DNA of 8,097 bases, from assembly GCA_023446675.1 (NCBI GenBank), contig JAEXPO010000155.1:1-8097 (forward strand), written 5' to 3'. The position numbers and the translations under genes are program-made. Source of the stretch: Bacillota bacterium. Lineage in GTDB: Bacteria > Bacillota > Clostridia > DSM-8532. A model generated the notes under the pieces. That model saw only the letters and a list, made by a program, of their open reading frames with translations. It ran no database searches and had not been told where the DNA came from. Shown in pieces: positions 1-7,013 of the stretch. The first letter of the stretch is position 1, and every line of letters begins with the position of its first letter.

Positions 1-316
1 CCACCGAAGGGCGAAGTCCCACGGCGTGAGGGGTTTCCACAATTTGAGAGCGGATAAAGGCCATGCTCTCCTTCTCATAATCCTTTTCTACCTTAAGATC
101 AATAGCGGAAAAATAGCTCTTTACCTCAGGATAGTTGAGCACCACATAGCCTGAGTCGGGATGAATCTGCTTGAGCTTGAAGCCCGAAGCCTTAACCGCC
201 ATGAGCTTGTCGTCCAGCTTGGCAGAGGTATTGCCTCCGCCGCCCTGTGTGTATTCCACAGGTATGCCGACGCTCTGGGAAATGTATTCCAGTTCCTTCA
301 ATACTTCCTGATTCAC
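1..316 (-). CDS. Class II aldolase, RhaD/adducin-like, N-terminal part (runs off the window)
   Basis: The frame is open from a GTG at 316 to the window edge, giving 105 residues of the N-terminus. Residues 25-31 read GGGGNTS, the glycine-rich phosphate-binding loop of class II aldolases. It is followed by KLDDKLMAVKASGF (33-46), the usual 'lets me keep the substrate phosphate' segment, and by GLRPSV (100-105), which normally leads into the RPS(V/I)E segment just before the zinc-binding His-x-His. The zinc ligands lie beyond the edge. Family members cleave ketose 1-phosphates to dihydroxyacetone phosphate and an aldehyde; after L-rhamnose isomerase the obvious substrate would be L-rhamnulose 1-phosphate, giving L-lactaldehyde. 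The substrate is inferred from the neighbour. The N-terminus is unlike the short E. coli RhaD and closer to the longer clostridial and bifunctional aldolases, so a C-terminal dehydrogenase domain is possible but unseen. It starts 14 bases after the rhaA stop, so it is cotranscribed and probably translationally coupled. Confidence 0.82.
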   Translation of the reverse strand, partial: MNQEVLKELEYISQSVGIPVEYTQGGGGNTSAKLDDKLMAVKASGFKLKQIHPDSGYVVLNYPEVKSYFSAIDLKVEKDYEKESMAFIRSQIVETPHAVGLRPSV

Positions 317-324
317 GCTTTTAT

Positions 325-330
325 CTCCCT
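325..330 (-). promoter_or_regulatory. Ribosome binding site fixing the GTG start of the aldolase
   Basis: On the minus strand AGGGAG lies eight bases before the GTG at 316 and directly after the rhaA TGA (331-333). No ATG occurs in frame between the rhaA stop and this GTG, and the GTG gives the expected short N-terminal helix before the GGGGNTS loop, so GTG is taken as the start. Confidence 0.7.
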
Positions 331-1602
331 TCAAGCCCGCTTGGAAAGAACATCACTTTCGTAGCGGTGAACTTCCTCCAGCCAGTCGGATCCCACAGGT
401 ACACCCTGATCCTGGCAGTACTTGTTCCATACAAGGCCGTAGGGAAGGGATTTGAATTCCTCGCCAAGAGCAAGACGGTCGCCGTAGTTTCCGGCTTCCT
501 CACTGGACACCAGCTTATCCGTGGGCTCTAAAAGAGAGATAAGCAGGGATTTTAAGGTGGAACGTACGCCGGTTACCCAAGCTGTGATGCGGTTGATGCT
601 GCCGTCAAAGAAGTCCAGAGCGTAGTAAACCCTGTCAAAGGCGTCCGCACGCTTAACCTCCTGTGCCACAGCCTGAAGATCGTCGGTGAGAATAACCACG
701 TGGTCACTGTCCCAACGAACAGGGCGGCTCACATGGATGAGCAGATCCCTGGCAAAAAGCAGGGTGGAGGAAATTTTGTCGGCGATGCTCTCGGTTAAGT
801 GGAAGTGCCCCATATCATAGCAGAGGGTCACATCGTTTTTATAGGCATAGCCCATAAGGAATTCGTGGGAGCCAACGGTGTAGGATTCGACACCGATTCC
901 GAAAAGCTTGCTTTCCAGAGCGTCCACCAGTTCCTTTTTGTCATATTTCACGGAGAAAATCTCATCCAGGGACTTTTTCATTTGGGCACGGTAGCCCAGT
1001 CTGTCGGCAGGAACATCCTTCATACCGTCGGGTACCCAGATATTCATAATGCAGGGTGTACCGAGCTCTTTGCCGATGGCTGCGGCAATTTCACGGCATT
1101 TCTGTACATGACGCACCCAGAAGCTGCGGATTTCCTCATCCTTGCTGGAGAGGGTGAACCCGGAAGCAGCCTTGGGATGAGCAAAGCAGGTAGGATTAAA
1201 ATCAATGCCCAGTCCCAGCTTTTTAGCCCAGGAGATCCATTTGGAGAAGTGCTTCAGCTGAAGCTGATCTCTTTCTACAAACACGCCGTCGGTTTCGGCG
1301 TAGATGGCATGAAGATTAATTCGGTGCTTGCCGGGAATGAGCTTGAGGGCCTGCTCATAATCGGCGCGAAGCTCATCGGCGGTGCGGGCAGCACCAGGGT
1401 AATTGCCGGTGCTTAGGATTCCGCCGCCGCTGGCGTTTTCAGCAACCTCAAAGCCTCCTACATCATCTCCCTGCCAGCAGTGAATGGATACGGGGATGGT
1501 ACGAAGCTTGGCCAGAACCGCATCGGTATCCACACCGTATTTGGCATAGGCTGCTTTAGCGTAAGTATAGCCTGTATCAATAGTCTCTTTTATATTACTC
1601 AT
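331..1602 (-). CDS. rhaA: L-rhamnose isomerase
   Basis: A cytoplasmic metal-dependent aldose-ketose isomerase that converts L-rhamnose to L-rhamnulose. The protein is 423 residues, close to the 419 of E. coli RhaA, and collinear with it from end to end as I recall that sequence. Signature segments are VSIHCWQGDDVGGFE (38-52), GGGILSTGNYPG (59-70), the LGIDFNP segment near 131-137, ESKLFGIGVESYTVGS (230-245), HVSRPVRWDSDHV (290-302) and YALDFFDGSINR (327-338). With a constant offset of four, the metal-site residues of the E. coli enzyme fall on Glu230, Asp263, His266, His290, Asp298, Asp300 and Asp330, so all are present and the enzyme should be active. An AAGGAGG ribosome binding site (1611-1617) lies eight bases before the ATG. 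It follows the E1 gene by 89 bases and precedes the aldolase by 14. RhaA-type isomerases accept several other aldoses, so the physiological sugar could differ from rhamnose. Confidence 0.95.
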   Translation of the reverse strand: MSNIKETIDTGYTYAKAAYAKYGVDTDAVLAKLRTIPVSIHCWQGDDVGGFEVAENASGGGILSTGNYPGAARTADELRADYEQALKLIPGKHRINLHAIYAETDGVFVERDQLQLKHFSKWISWAKKLGLGIDFNPTCFAHPKAASGFTLSSKDEEIRSFWVRHVQKCREIAAAIGKELGTPCIMNIWVPDGMKDVPADRLGYRAQMKKSLDEIFSVKYDKKELVDALESKLFGIGVESYTVGSHEFLMGYAYKNDVTLCYDMGHFHLTESIADKISSTLLFARDLLIHVSRPVRWDSDHVVILTDDLQAVAQEVKRADAFDRVYYALDFFDGSINRITAWVTGVRSTLKSLLISLLEPTDKLVSSEEAGNYGDRLALGEEFKSLPYGLVWNKYCQDQGVPVGSDWLEEVHRYESDVLSKRA

Positions 1603-1631
1603 TCAATAAGCCTCCTTAAAACCGGGATTTC

Positions 1632-1673
1632 CGCACTGTCCGGCGATGCCCTTAAAAGCTGCCGGACAGCGCG
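1632..1673 (-). other. Intercistronic hairpin between E1 and rhaA
   Basis: A perfect nine-base inverted repeat, CTGTCCGGC (1636-1644) and GCCGGACAG (1661-1669), is separated by 16 bases. After one mismatch the stem continues for three more pairs (1632-1634 with 1671-1673). On the transcribed strand no run of U follows directly, so this does not look like a normal intrinsic terminator. It lies between the E1 stop and the rhaA ribosome binding site. It may be an RNA processing or mRNA-stabilising element that sets different levels for the complex and the sugar enzymes, or a leaky terminator. The structure is seen; the role is inferred. Confidence 0.6.
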
Positions 1674-1691
1674 TTCCACACTCTGAAATTA

Positions 1692-4160
1692 TTATACTCC
1701 GAAACGGTTGATTCTTTCCAGTTCCGTTGAGGTGTAATTGATTTTGGATACATGGCCTTTTAAGGGAAGGATCTTTTCGTGGATGGCATCCAGGAACCAC
1801 TGAGGCTGCGGGAAGAAATCCTCTTCAAGCTCGTAGGCGGGAGTAATCCAGTTCTTTGCGCCGATAACCACAGGCGGTGCATCCAGGTAGTCGAAGGCAA
1901 GCTCGCTTAGGGTCTGGGCAATATCCTTCATATGGGAGCCTCTTTCGCAGGCATCGCTGGCAAGGAGAATACGGCCGGTCTTTTTAACGGATGCCAGTAC
2001 CTTTTCGTAGTTGAAGGGCACCAGGCTTCTTGCGTCAATGACCTCTGCGGAGAGGCCGTAGGTTTCCTCCAGAATTTTGGCTGCATCAAGGGCTCTGTAA
2101 AGGGTAGCGCCCAGGGTCAGAATGGTAATATCCTTACCTTCCTTCTTCACATCCGGCTCGCCGATGGGAATTTCATAGTAGCCTTCGGGAACGCCTTCCA
2201 GGTGGAACATTTCCCCGATGTCGTAAAGCCTCTGGCTCTCAAAGAAGATAACGGGATCGGTGCCGATTAAAGCGCTGTTCATAAGGCCCTTGGCATCGTA
2301 AGGCGTTGCGGGGAACACAACCTTGAGGCCAGGAATATGAGCGCACAGGCTGGTCCAGTCCTGAGAATGCTTAGCGCCGTATTTGGAGCCTACGGAAACG
2401 CTGCCCACTACGGGCATCTTAAGCCCACCTGCGCTCATGGACTGCCACTTGGAGATCTGGTTGAATATTTCGTCGCCGGCGCGGCCAAGGAAGTCGCAGT
2501 ACATAAGCTCCACAATAACACGGCCGCCGCACATGCCGTAGCCTACGGCTGAACCCACAATGGCGCCCTCGGAGATGGGGGAGTTGAACAGCCTGTGATA
2601 GGGAAGGGCTTCGGTAAGGCCTCTGTAAACGGCAAAGGCTCCGCCCCAGTCACGGTTTTCCTCACCGTAGGCAATAAGGGTGGGGTCGGTGTAAAATTTG
2701 TCGATAACGGCTTCAAAGATAGCGGCACGGTAGTTGTAGGCCTTGTTCTTGGAAACGGGCTTGCCGTCCTGAATACCGGTACGGATCTTTTTGCTGATTT
2801 GAACGACTCTGGGGTTTTCTTCCTTAGTCAGAAGAACATCGCAGGGTCTGTCTTCCATTTTTTCAATTTTCTGATTGGAGAACATAAGGCGCTCAATTTT
2901 GCCCGGATCAGCCCTCAAATCCATTCTGGGAGAAAGCTTATCATCAATGGCAGCCTTTAAGAGGCGGGTAATAAGCTCGGTTGTAGCCTCGTGGATTTTA
3001 ATGAAGGCTTCTTCAGCGGCGACACCGGCCTTGAGAAGCTTGCCCTTGTATTCGATAAGGGAGTCGTTGCCGGACCAGGCCTCAATTTCTTCCTTGCTTC
3101 TGTAGCTGGAAGCGTCGGAGGGGGAGTGACCGGAAATACGGTAGGTAAGGGTATCCAGAAGCACAGGACCGTTCTTGGCTTCAAGAATGGCTTTCTTGCG
3201 CTTGATGGCATCAATAACCGCCAGAGGATTGTAGCCGTCAATACGTTCGGCATGCATCTGCTCTGGATTGATACCGGCACCGATACGTGCCAGGATCTCG
3301 TAGCCCATGGTTTCGCCATTGGTCTGGCCGCCCATGCCGTACTGGTTGTTGAAGATGTTGAAGATAAGAGGCAGACCGCCCTTGTGGGCGCCTTCCCAAA
3401 GCTTCTTGTACTGATCCATGGTAGCCAGGTGGAAGCCTTCCCATACCGGACCGCAGCCTAAGGACGCGTCGCCGATATTGGCAATGACAATGCCCTTCTT
3501 CAGGTTAACCTTCTTGTAAAGGGCAGCACCTACGGAGACATCACCGGAGCCGCCGACAATGGCGTTATTGGGATAAATGCCAAAGGGGGTGAAGAAGGCG
3601 TGCATGGAGCCGCCAAGGCCCTTATGGAAGCCGGTTTCACGGGCGAAGATTTCGGCAAGGGTACCGTATACCAGAAAATCAACGGCCAGCTCTTTTACAG
3701 TATCGTGCTTCTTAAGGCTTTGAACTACCTTTAAAATAGCGCCGTCGAAAAACTTCTCCATAATTTCAAGAAGCTCGGAGTCGGAAAGCTTTTCAATTGC
3801 GGAAAGGCCCTTGGCAAGGATTTCGCCGTGGCTCCGGTGGGAACCGAAAATGAAATCGTCCTTGTCCAACAGGTAGGCCTGGCCTACGGCAGAGGCCTCC
3901 TGGCCCAGGGAAAGATGGGCGGGGCCGGGGTGATTGTAGGAAACCTCGTTGTAGGTATTGGTGGTTTTTATAAGGTTGAGCATGGTTTCAAATTCACGAA
4001 TGATAGCCATGTCTCTGTAAATGCGTACAAGATCGTCGTTGGAGAAGTTTTCCTTTTCATCCTCGACGGTTTTGGAATACTGGTTTATAGGAATCTTTTC
4101 AAAGGTTATCCAGCCGCTTTTTCTAAGCTCCGCCGGATCCAGGTATTGTGACTTAGGCAT
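1692..4160 (-). CDS. Fused alpha-beta E1 of a thiamine-dependent 2-oxoacid/acetoin dehydrogenase complex
   Basis: An 822-residue single chain holding both halves of a heterotetrameric-type E1. It would decarboxylate a 2-oxoacid (or cleave an acetoin-like ketone) on thiamine diphosphate and pass the acyl group to lipoyl-E2. Alpha half, about 40-400: HRSHGE (108-113), GGSMH (183-187), a thiamine motif starting GDA (230-232) and ending NN (271-272), and [10 protein letters not shown] (340-349), the E1-alpha regulatory loop with its histidine. Linker about 405-475. Beta half, about 476-800: [11 protein letters not shown] (499-509), SPISE (527-531), AKHSQ (596-600) with the catalytic-type His598, [17 protein letters not shown] (610-626), and the C-terminal transketolase domain from about 678. 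Separate alpha and beta subunits would total roughly 660-700 residues, so this chain is long: it has an N-terminal extension, an extra stretch around 121-168, another around 248-261 inside the thiamine motif, and the linker. The motif reads GDA where GDG is usual. GAGG at 4169-4172 lies eight bases before the ATG. Pyruvate, branched-chain or acetoin-type specificity cannot be read from sequence alone. Confidence 0.92.
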   Translation of the reverse strand: MPKSQYLDPAELRKSGWITFEKIPINQYSKTVEDEKENFSNDDLVRIYRDMAIIREFETMLNLIKTTNTYNEVSYNHPGPAHLSLGQEASAVGQAYLLDKDDFIFGSHRSHGEILAKGLSAIEKLSDSELLEIMEKFFDGAILKVVQSLKKHDTVKELAVDFLVYGTLAEIFARETGFHKGLGGSMHAFFTPFGIYPNNAIVGGSGDVSVGAALYKKVNLKKGIVIANIGDASLGCGPVWEGFHLATMDQYKKLWEGAHKGGLPLIFNIFNNQYGMGGQTNGETMGYEILARIGAGINPEQMHAERIDGYNPLAVIDAIKRKKAILEAKNGPVLLDTLTYRISGHSPSDASSYRSKEEIEAWSGNDSLIEYKGKLLKAGVAAEEAFIKIHEATTELITRLLKAAIDDKLSPRMDLRADPGKIERLMFSNQKIEKMEDRPCDVLLTKEENPRVVQISKKIRTGIQDGKPVSKNKAYNYRAAIFEAVIDKFYTDPTLIAYGEENRDWGGAFAVYRGLTEALPYHRLFNSPISEGAIVGSAVGYGMCGGRVIVELMYCDFLGRAGDEIFNQISKWQSMSAGGLKMPVVGSVSVGSKYGAKHSQDWTSLCAHIPGLKVVFPATPYDAKGLMNSALIGTDPVIFFESQRLYDIGEMFHLEGVPEGYYEIPIGEPDVKKEGKDITILTLGATLYRALDAAKILEETYGLSAEVIDARSLVPFNYEKVLASVKKTGRILLASDACERGSHMKDIAQTLSELAFDYLDAPPVVIGAKNWITPAYELEEDFFPQPQWFLDAIHEKILPLKGHVSKINYTSTELERINRFGV

Positions 4161-4200
4161 AAGACATACCTCGCTTTACTCTACTGAAGATTTAATTTTT

Positions 4201-5562
4201 TTATTCAAAAAGGGTTTCACGAATCATTTCACAAACAGTGGGATGGGGGAACACCAGCTCCTTCACATCCTCCATTTTAAGCTCTGTCTCAATCATAAGC
4301 GCCGCGCCGTAAATAATCTCGGAGGCATAGTTGCCGATAAGGTGGGCGCCAATGAGGGTATTGTGCTTATTATCGATTAAAAGCTTGCAAATACCGTCGC
4401 CGCCTTCGTTTTCAGCCAGGAAGCGTCCGCTGTAGCGCATGGAAAGCTTCTTAACCGTAAAGTCAAGGCCCTTCTTCCGGGCTGTTTCCTCGGTTTCACC
4501 CACTGCCCCTACCTCCGGATTGGTGTAAATAACGGAAGGAATGGCATGATAGCGCATGGTATCCTTTTTGCCGAGTATGGTATTAACGGCAACCTCAGCC
4601 TCCCTGTAGGCCGTGTGGGCCAGCATGGAGGTACCGTTAACATCCCCTGCGGCGTAAACCTCGGGAATGTTGGTGCGTCCCTTGTTATCGGTGGGAATGC
4701 GGCCTCTTTCGGTAACAACGCCGATTTTCTCAAGGCCAAGTCCTTCTGTAGCCGCGCGGCGTCCAATGCTTAGTAGCACCTTATCGGCCTTGACTGAGGC
4801 TTTTTCACCGGTTACCTCAAAGATGCCCTCGCCCTTTTTAATCTCTGTAACCTTGGCTCCCAGCTTAAAGGCCACACCCTTTTTGGTGTACTGCTTAAGA
4901 AGGAAATCGGAAATTTCGGCATCGGTGGGGCCTGCGATGTGGTCAAGCATTTCCACTACCGTTACCGCGCTTCCTGCCGAGTGATAGTAGGAAGCCATTT
5001 CAAGGCCGATAACGCCGCCGCCTACAATAACCAGATTCTCAGGAACCTCGGTTAAATCAAGGATCTCCCTGTTGGTAAGGACATAGCCCTCGGCCACACC
5101 CTCCTTAACTCCCGGAATAGGGGGCACCACAGGGACTGATCCGGTGGCGATTAAGAGGCGGGAGGCGGTGTAAACCGTATCCCCTGCCTTAACCGCAAAG
5201 CCTTCGGCGGTACGCTCCTGAATTTGAGCCTCGGCGGTGACGACGGTAACATGATTGCCCTTGAGCTTGGCTCCGACGCCTGCCACAAGAGTCTTTACAA
5301 CCTTGTTCTTGCGCTTGATGACCAGATCGTGCTTTAAGGTCAGCTTTTCGGCTATTACACCGTATTTCTCGCCATGAGCCGCGTTGTCATAGATTTTGGC
5401 AGAATACAGCAGGGCCTTGGAAGGCACGCAGCCTTCATTAAGACACACGCCGCCTAAAGCCCGCTTTTCAATAAGCAGTACGGAAAGGCCTGCGTGTCCC
5501 GCTCTTTCGGCGGACAGATACCCGGCGGGGCCTCCGCCGATAATCAGTAAGTCGTAAGTCAT
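4201..5562 (-). CDS. lpdA: Dihydrolipoyl dehydrogenase (E3)
   Basis: A cytoplasmic flavoenzyme that reoxidises dihydrolipoyl groups on E2 and reduces NAD+. The protein is 453 residues from the ATG, slightly shorter than usual (about 460-475), with no fused lipoyl domain. In order: FAD-binding GGGPAG (9-14); the redox-active disulfide in GGVCLNEGCVPSK (Cys40, Cys45); NAD-binding GGGVIG (181-186) with Glu204 (VVEM) at the end of the second strand, as expected for NAD; the second FAD segment VYAAGDVNG (302-310); and the dimerisation domain ending in HPTVCE, whose His440 and Glu445 match the catalytic dyad. The family form at this last site is usually HAHPTLSE; here it is FPHPTVCE, but the dyad is intact. 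It lies between E2 and E1, 83 bases after E2 and 40 before E1, so it is very likely the dedicated E3 of this complex. Glutathione or mercury reductase is excluded by the overall motif set and context. Confidence 0.95.
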   Translation of the reverse strand: MTYDLLIIGGGPAGYLSAERAGHAGLSVLLIEKRALGGVCLNEGCVPSKALLYSAKIYDNAAHGEKYGVIAEKLTLKHDLVIKRKNKVVKTLVAGVGAKLKGNHVTVVTAEAQIQERTAEGFAVKAGDTVYTASRLLIATGSVPVVPPIPGVKEGVAEGYVLTNREILDLTEVPENLVIVGGGVIGLEMASYYHSAGSAVTVVEMLDHIAGPTDAEISDFLLKQYTKKGVAFKLGAKVTEIKKGEGIFEVTGEKASVKADKVLLSIGRRAATEGLGLEKIGVVTERGRIPTDNKGRTNIPEVYAAGDVNGTSMLAHTAYREAEVAVNTILGKKDTMRYHAIPSVIYTNPEVGAVGETEETARKKGLDFTVKKLSMRYSGRFLAENEGGDGICKLLIDNKHNTLIGAHLIGNYASEIIYGAALMIETELKMEDVKELVFPHPTVCEMIRETLFE

Positions 5563-5567
5563 TTTTA

Positions 5568-5575
5568 TCACCTTT
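5568..5575 (-). promoter_or_regulatory. Ribosome binding site placing the E3 start at the ATG at 5562
   Basis: AAAGGTGA on the minus strand lies five bases before the ATG at 5562. A longer frame would begin at the GTG at 5571, but that GTG is itself part of this site and would leave no usable spacer. The ATG start also places the first FAD strand right at the N-terminus (MTYDLLIIGGG), as in other E3 proteins. The annotated gene therefore loses three codons relative to the longest frame. Confidence 0.75.
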
Positions 5576-5645
5576 CAATCACGGTTTGCAGCCGTTAACC
5601 TTATGGCCTTGCGCCAATGAATCAAAGCTTGCAGCCCGCGGTTCA

Positions 5646-7013
5646 TTACTTCGCCAAAAGCATTGGAAAGTTCTCGAGCCAGGTTTTGAGATCCTGGAGG
5701 AAACGGGCGGCAGGCGCGCCGTCCAGAGCCCTGTGATCAAAGGTCAGGGACAGGCCCATGGAAGGATAGCTTGTCAGCTGGCCCTTGTTCTCGCGAACCT
5801 TCTGAGTAATGGTGCCTACGCCCAGAATGCCGGTCTGAGGCGGATTAATGACGGGGGTGAAGCTTTCAACGCCAAAGGTCCCCAGATTGGAGATGGTGAA
5901 GCTGGCATTTTTCATTTTGTCGGGACTGATGGTGCCGGCCTGACACTCGGCTGCCAGGGCTTTGACCTCCTGTGAAACCTGGAGAAGGGTTTTCTCGCTG
6001 GCATCAAAGAGGGTGGGAACCATAAGGCCTCTGTCGGTATCCACAGCCACAGCCACATGAGCCTTCTTGAAGAGGCGCATGCCTTCATCCAGATAGTGGG
6101 CATTGAGGTAGGGATGATTTAAAAGCACTCGCGATACGGCATAAACAATCATATCGTTTAAGGTAATACCGGCAAGGCCCAGCTTGTCGCCGCCGTCCTT
6201 GAGGGTTTTTCTGTAAGCCATGAGCGCCGAGGCGTCATAGGAGGTGTTAAGTGTCAGCTGAGCCGTATTGGACAGGGAGAGCATCATGTTCTTGGCAATA
6301 ACCTTACGGATGGTTGTGTGCTTGACATCCGTGTAGGCCGGTGCTTCCTGTGCCGTGCCCGCTGCCGCCGCGGAAACCGGTGCAGAAGGTGTGGCAGCAG
6401 CCACAGCTCCGGGAGCCAAATCGTGTACGGAAATTTTTCCGCCCAGGCCGGTGCCTGATTCTACGGAACCCTCTCCTGCCGCTTTAAGAGCACCGGGAGT
6501 GTAAACCCGTCCCTGGTCGATGAGGGACGTAATATCCCTTTCAATAATACGGCCGTTGGGGCCTGTGGGAGTTGCCTCCGCCACATTGACCCCTGCTTTT
6601 GCAGCCAGGTTTTTAGCTCTGGGGGATACGGGTGCGCCGTCTGCGGAAGCTGCTGTGGAAGAAGGTGCGGAAGCTGCGGCCACAGAGGGCTTTTCCGTTT
6701 GGGAGGACTTCTCGGGGCTTGGCTCGTCGGTGGAAGCAGCCGGGGAGGAGGCAGCAGCATCCTCAACCTTTTCACCGGGCTGGCCGATGACGGCAACAGG
6801 TGTTAAGCAGGGAACATCGTCCCCCGCATCAAAATAAACCTCGAGAATAACGCCGTCCTGCTTGGCCTCCTCTTCGAAACTGGCCTTGTCGGTTTCGTAG
6901 GAGAAAAGCAGATCACCTGCTTTAACGCTGTCGCCTTTCTTCTTGAACCATTCGCCGATAATGCAGCTTTCCACGGATTGTCCCTGCCGTGGCATCAGGA
7001 TTGGGGTTGCCAT
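5646..7013 (-). CDS. Dihydrolipoyl acyltransferase (E2) core
   Basis: The 455-residue E2 accepts the acyl group from E1 on a lipoyl-lysine and transfers it to CoA; it forms the core of the complex. Domains: lipoyl domain 1-80, with the lipoylated lysine in YETDKASFEEEA (Lys43); flexible Ala/Ser/Pro/Glu-rich linker about 84-128; peripheral subunit-binding domain about 129-163 (SPRAKNLAAKAGVNV, then GPNGRIIERDI); a second, shorter segment of the same pattern at about 171-199 ending GTGLGGKISVHDL; a second Ala-rich linker about 200-225; catalytic domain about 230-455. The catalytic motif is DHRALDG (426-432, His427 and Asp431), with NLGTFGVESFTPVINPPQ (376-393) upstream, as in pyruvate- and acetoin-type E2s. 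An AGGAGG site (7021-7026) lies seven bases before the ATG. It is the first gene after the terminator and probably leads the operon. The motifs favour an acetyl-type product but do not prove it. Confidence 0.94.
   Translation of the reverse strand: MATPILMPRQGQSVESCIIGEWFKKKGDSVKAGDLLFSYETDKASFEEEAKQDGVILEVYFDAGDDVPCLTPVAVIGQPGEKVEDAAASSPAASTDEPSPEKSSQTEKPSVAAASAPSSTAASADGAPVSPRAKNLAAKAGVNVAEATPTGPNGRIIERDITSLIDQGRVYTPGALKAAGEGSVESGTGLGGKISVHDLAPGAVAAATPSAPVSAAAAGTAQEAPAYTDVKHTTIRKVIAKNMMLSLSNTAQLTLNTSYDASALMAYRKTLKDGGDKLGLAGITLNDMIVYAVSRVLLNHPYLNAHYLDEGMRLFKKAHVAVAVDTDRGLMVPTLFDASEKTLLQVSQEVKALAAECQAGTISPDKMKNASFTISNLGTFGVESFTPVINPPQTGILGVGTITQKVRENKGQLTSYPSMGLSLTFDHRALDGAPAARFLQDLKTWLENFPMLLAK

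Noticed and set aside
799..1416. A 205-codon plus-strand open frame opposite rhaA
   Set aside because: It lies fully inside the clear rhaA gene, shows no recognisable motif and has no convincing ribosome binding site; it is a shadow of the coding strand.
1636..1669. Calling the E1-rhaA hairpin an intrinsic terminator that splits the operon
   Set aside because: The strand that is transcribed has no run of T directly after the stem, and rhaA follows with a strong ribosome binding site but no evident promoter.
2595..3461. Two overlapping plus-strand open frames (121 and 156 codons) opposite E1
   Set aside because: Both are antisense to well-conserved parts of the E1 chain and read as Gly/Val-rich shadow sequence without domain features.
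5563..5571. Starting the E3 gene at the upstream GTG at 5571
   Set aside because: The GTG is part of the ribosome binding site of the ATG at 5562, and the three added residues precede the normal FAD-strand start.
5581..5600. Possible terminator between E2 and E3 (ACGG and CCGT arms, overlapping GGTT and AACC arms)
   Set aside because: The arms are only four bases and compete with one another, and no T run follows on the minus strand; it cannot be called a terminator.
6461..6796. A second minus-strand frame rich in Pro, Leu and Ser within E2
   Set aside because: It is the shifted frame of the Ala/Pro/Ser-rich E2 linker, so the composition is explained by low-complexity coding sequence in the true frame.
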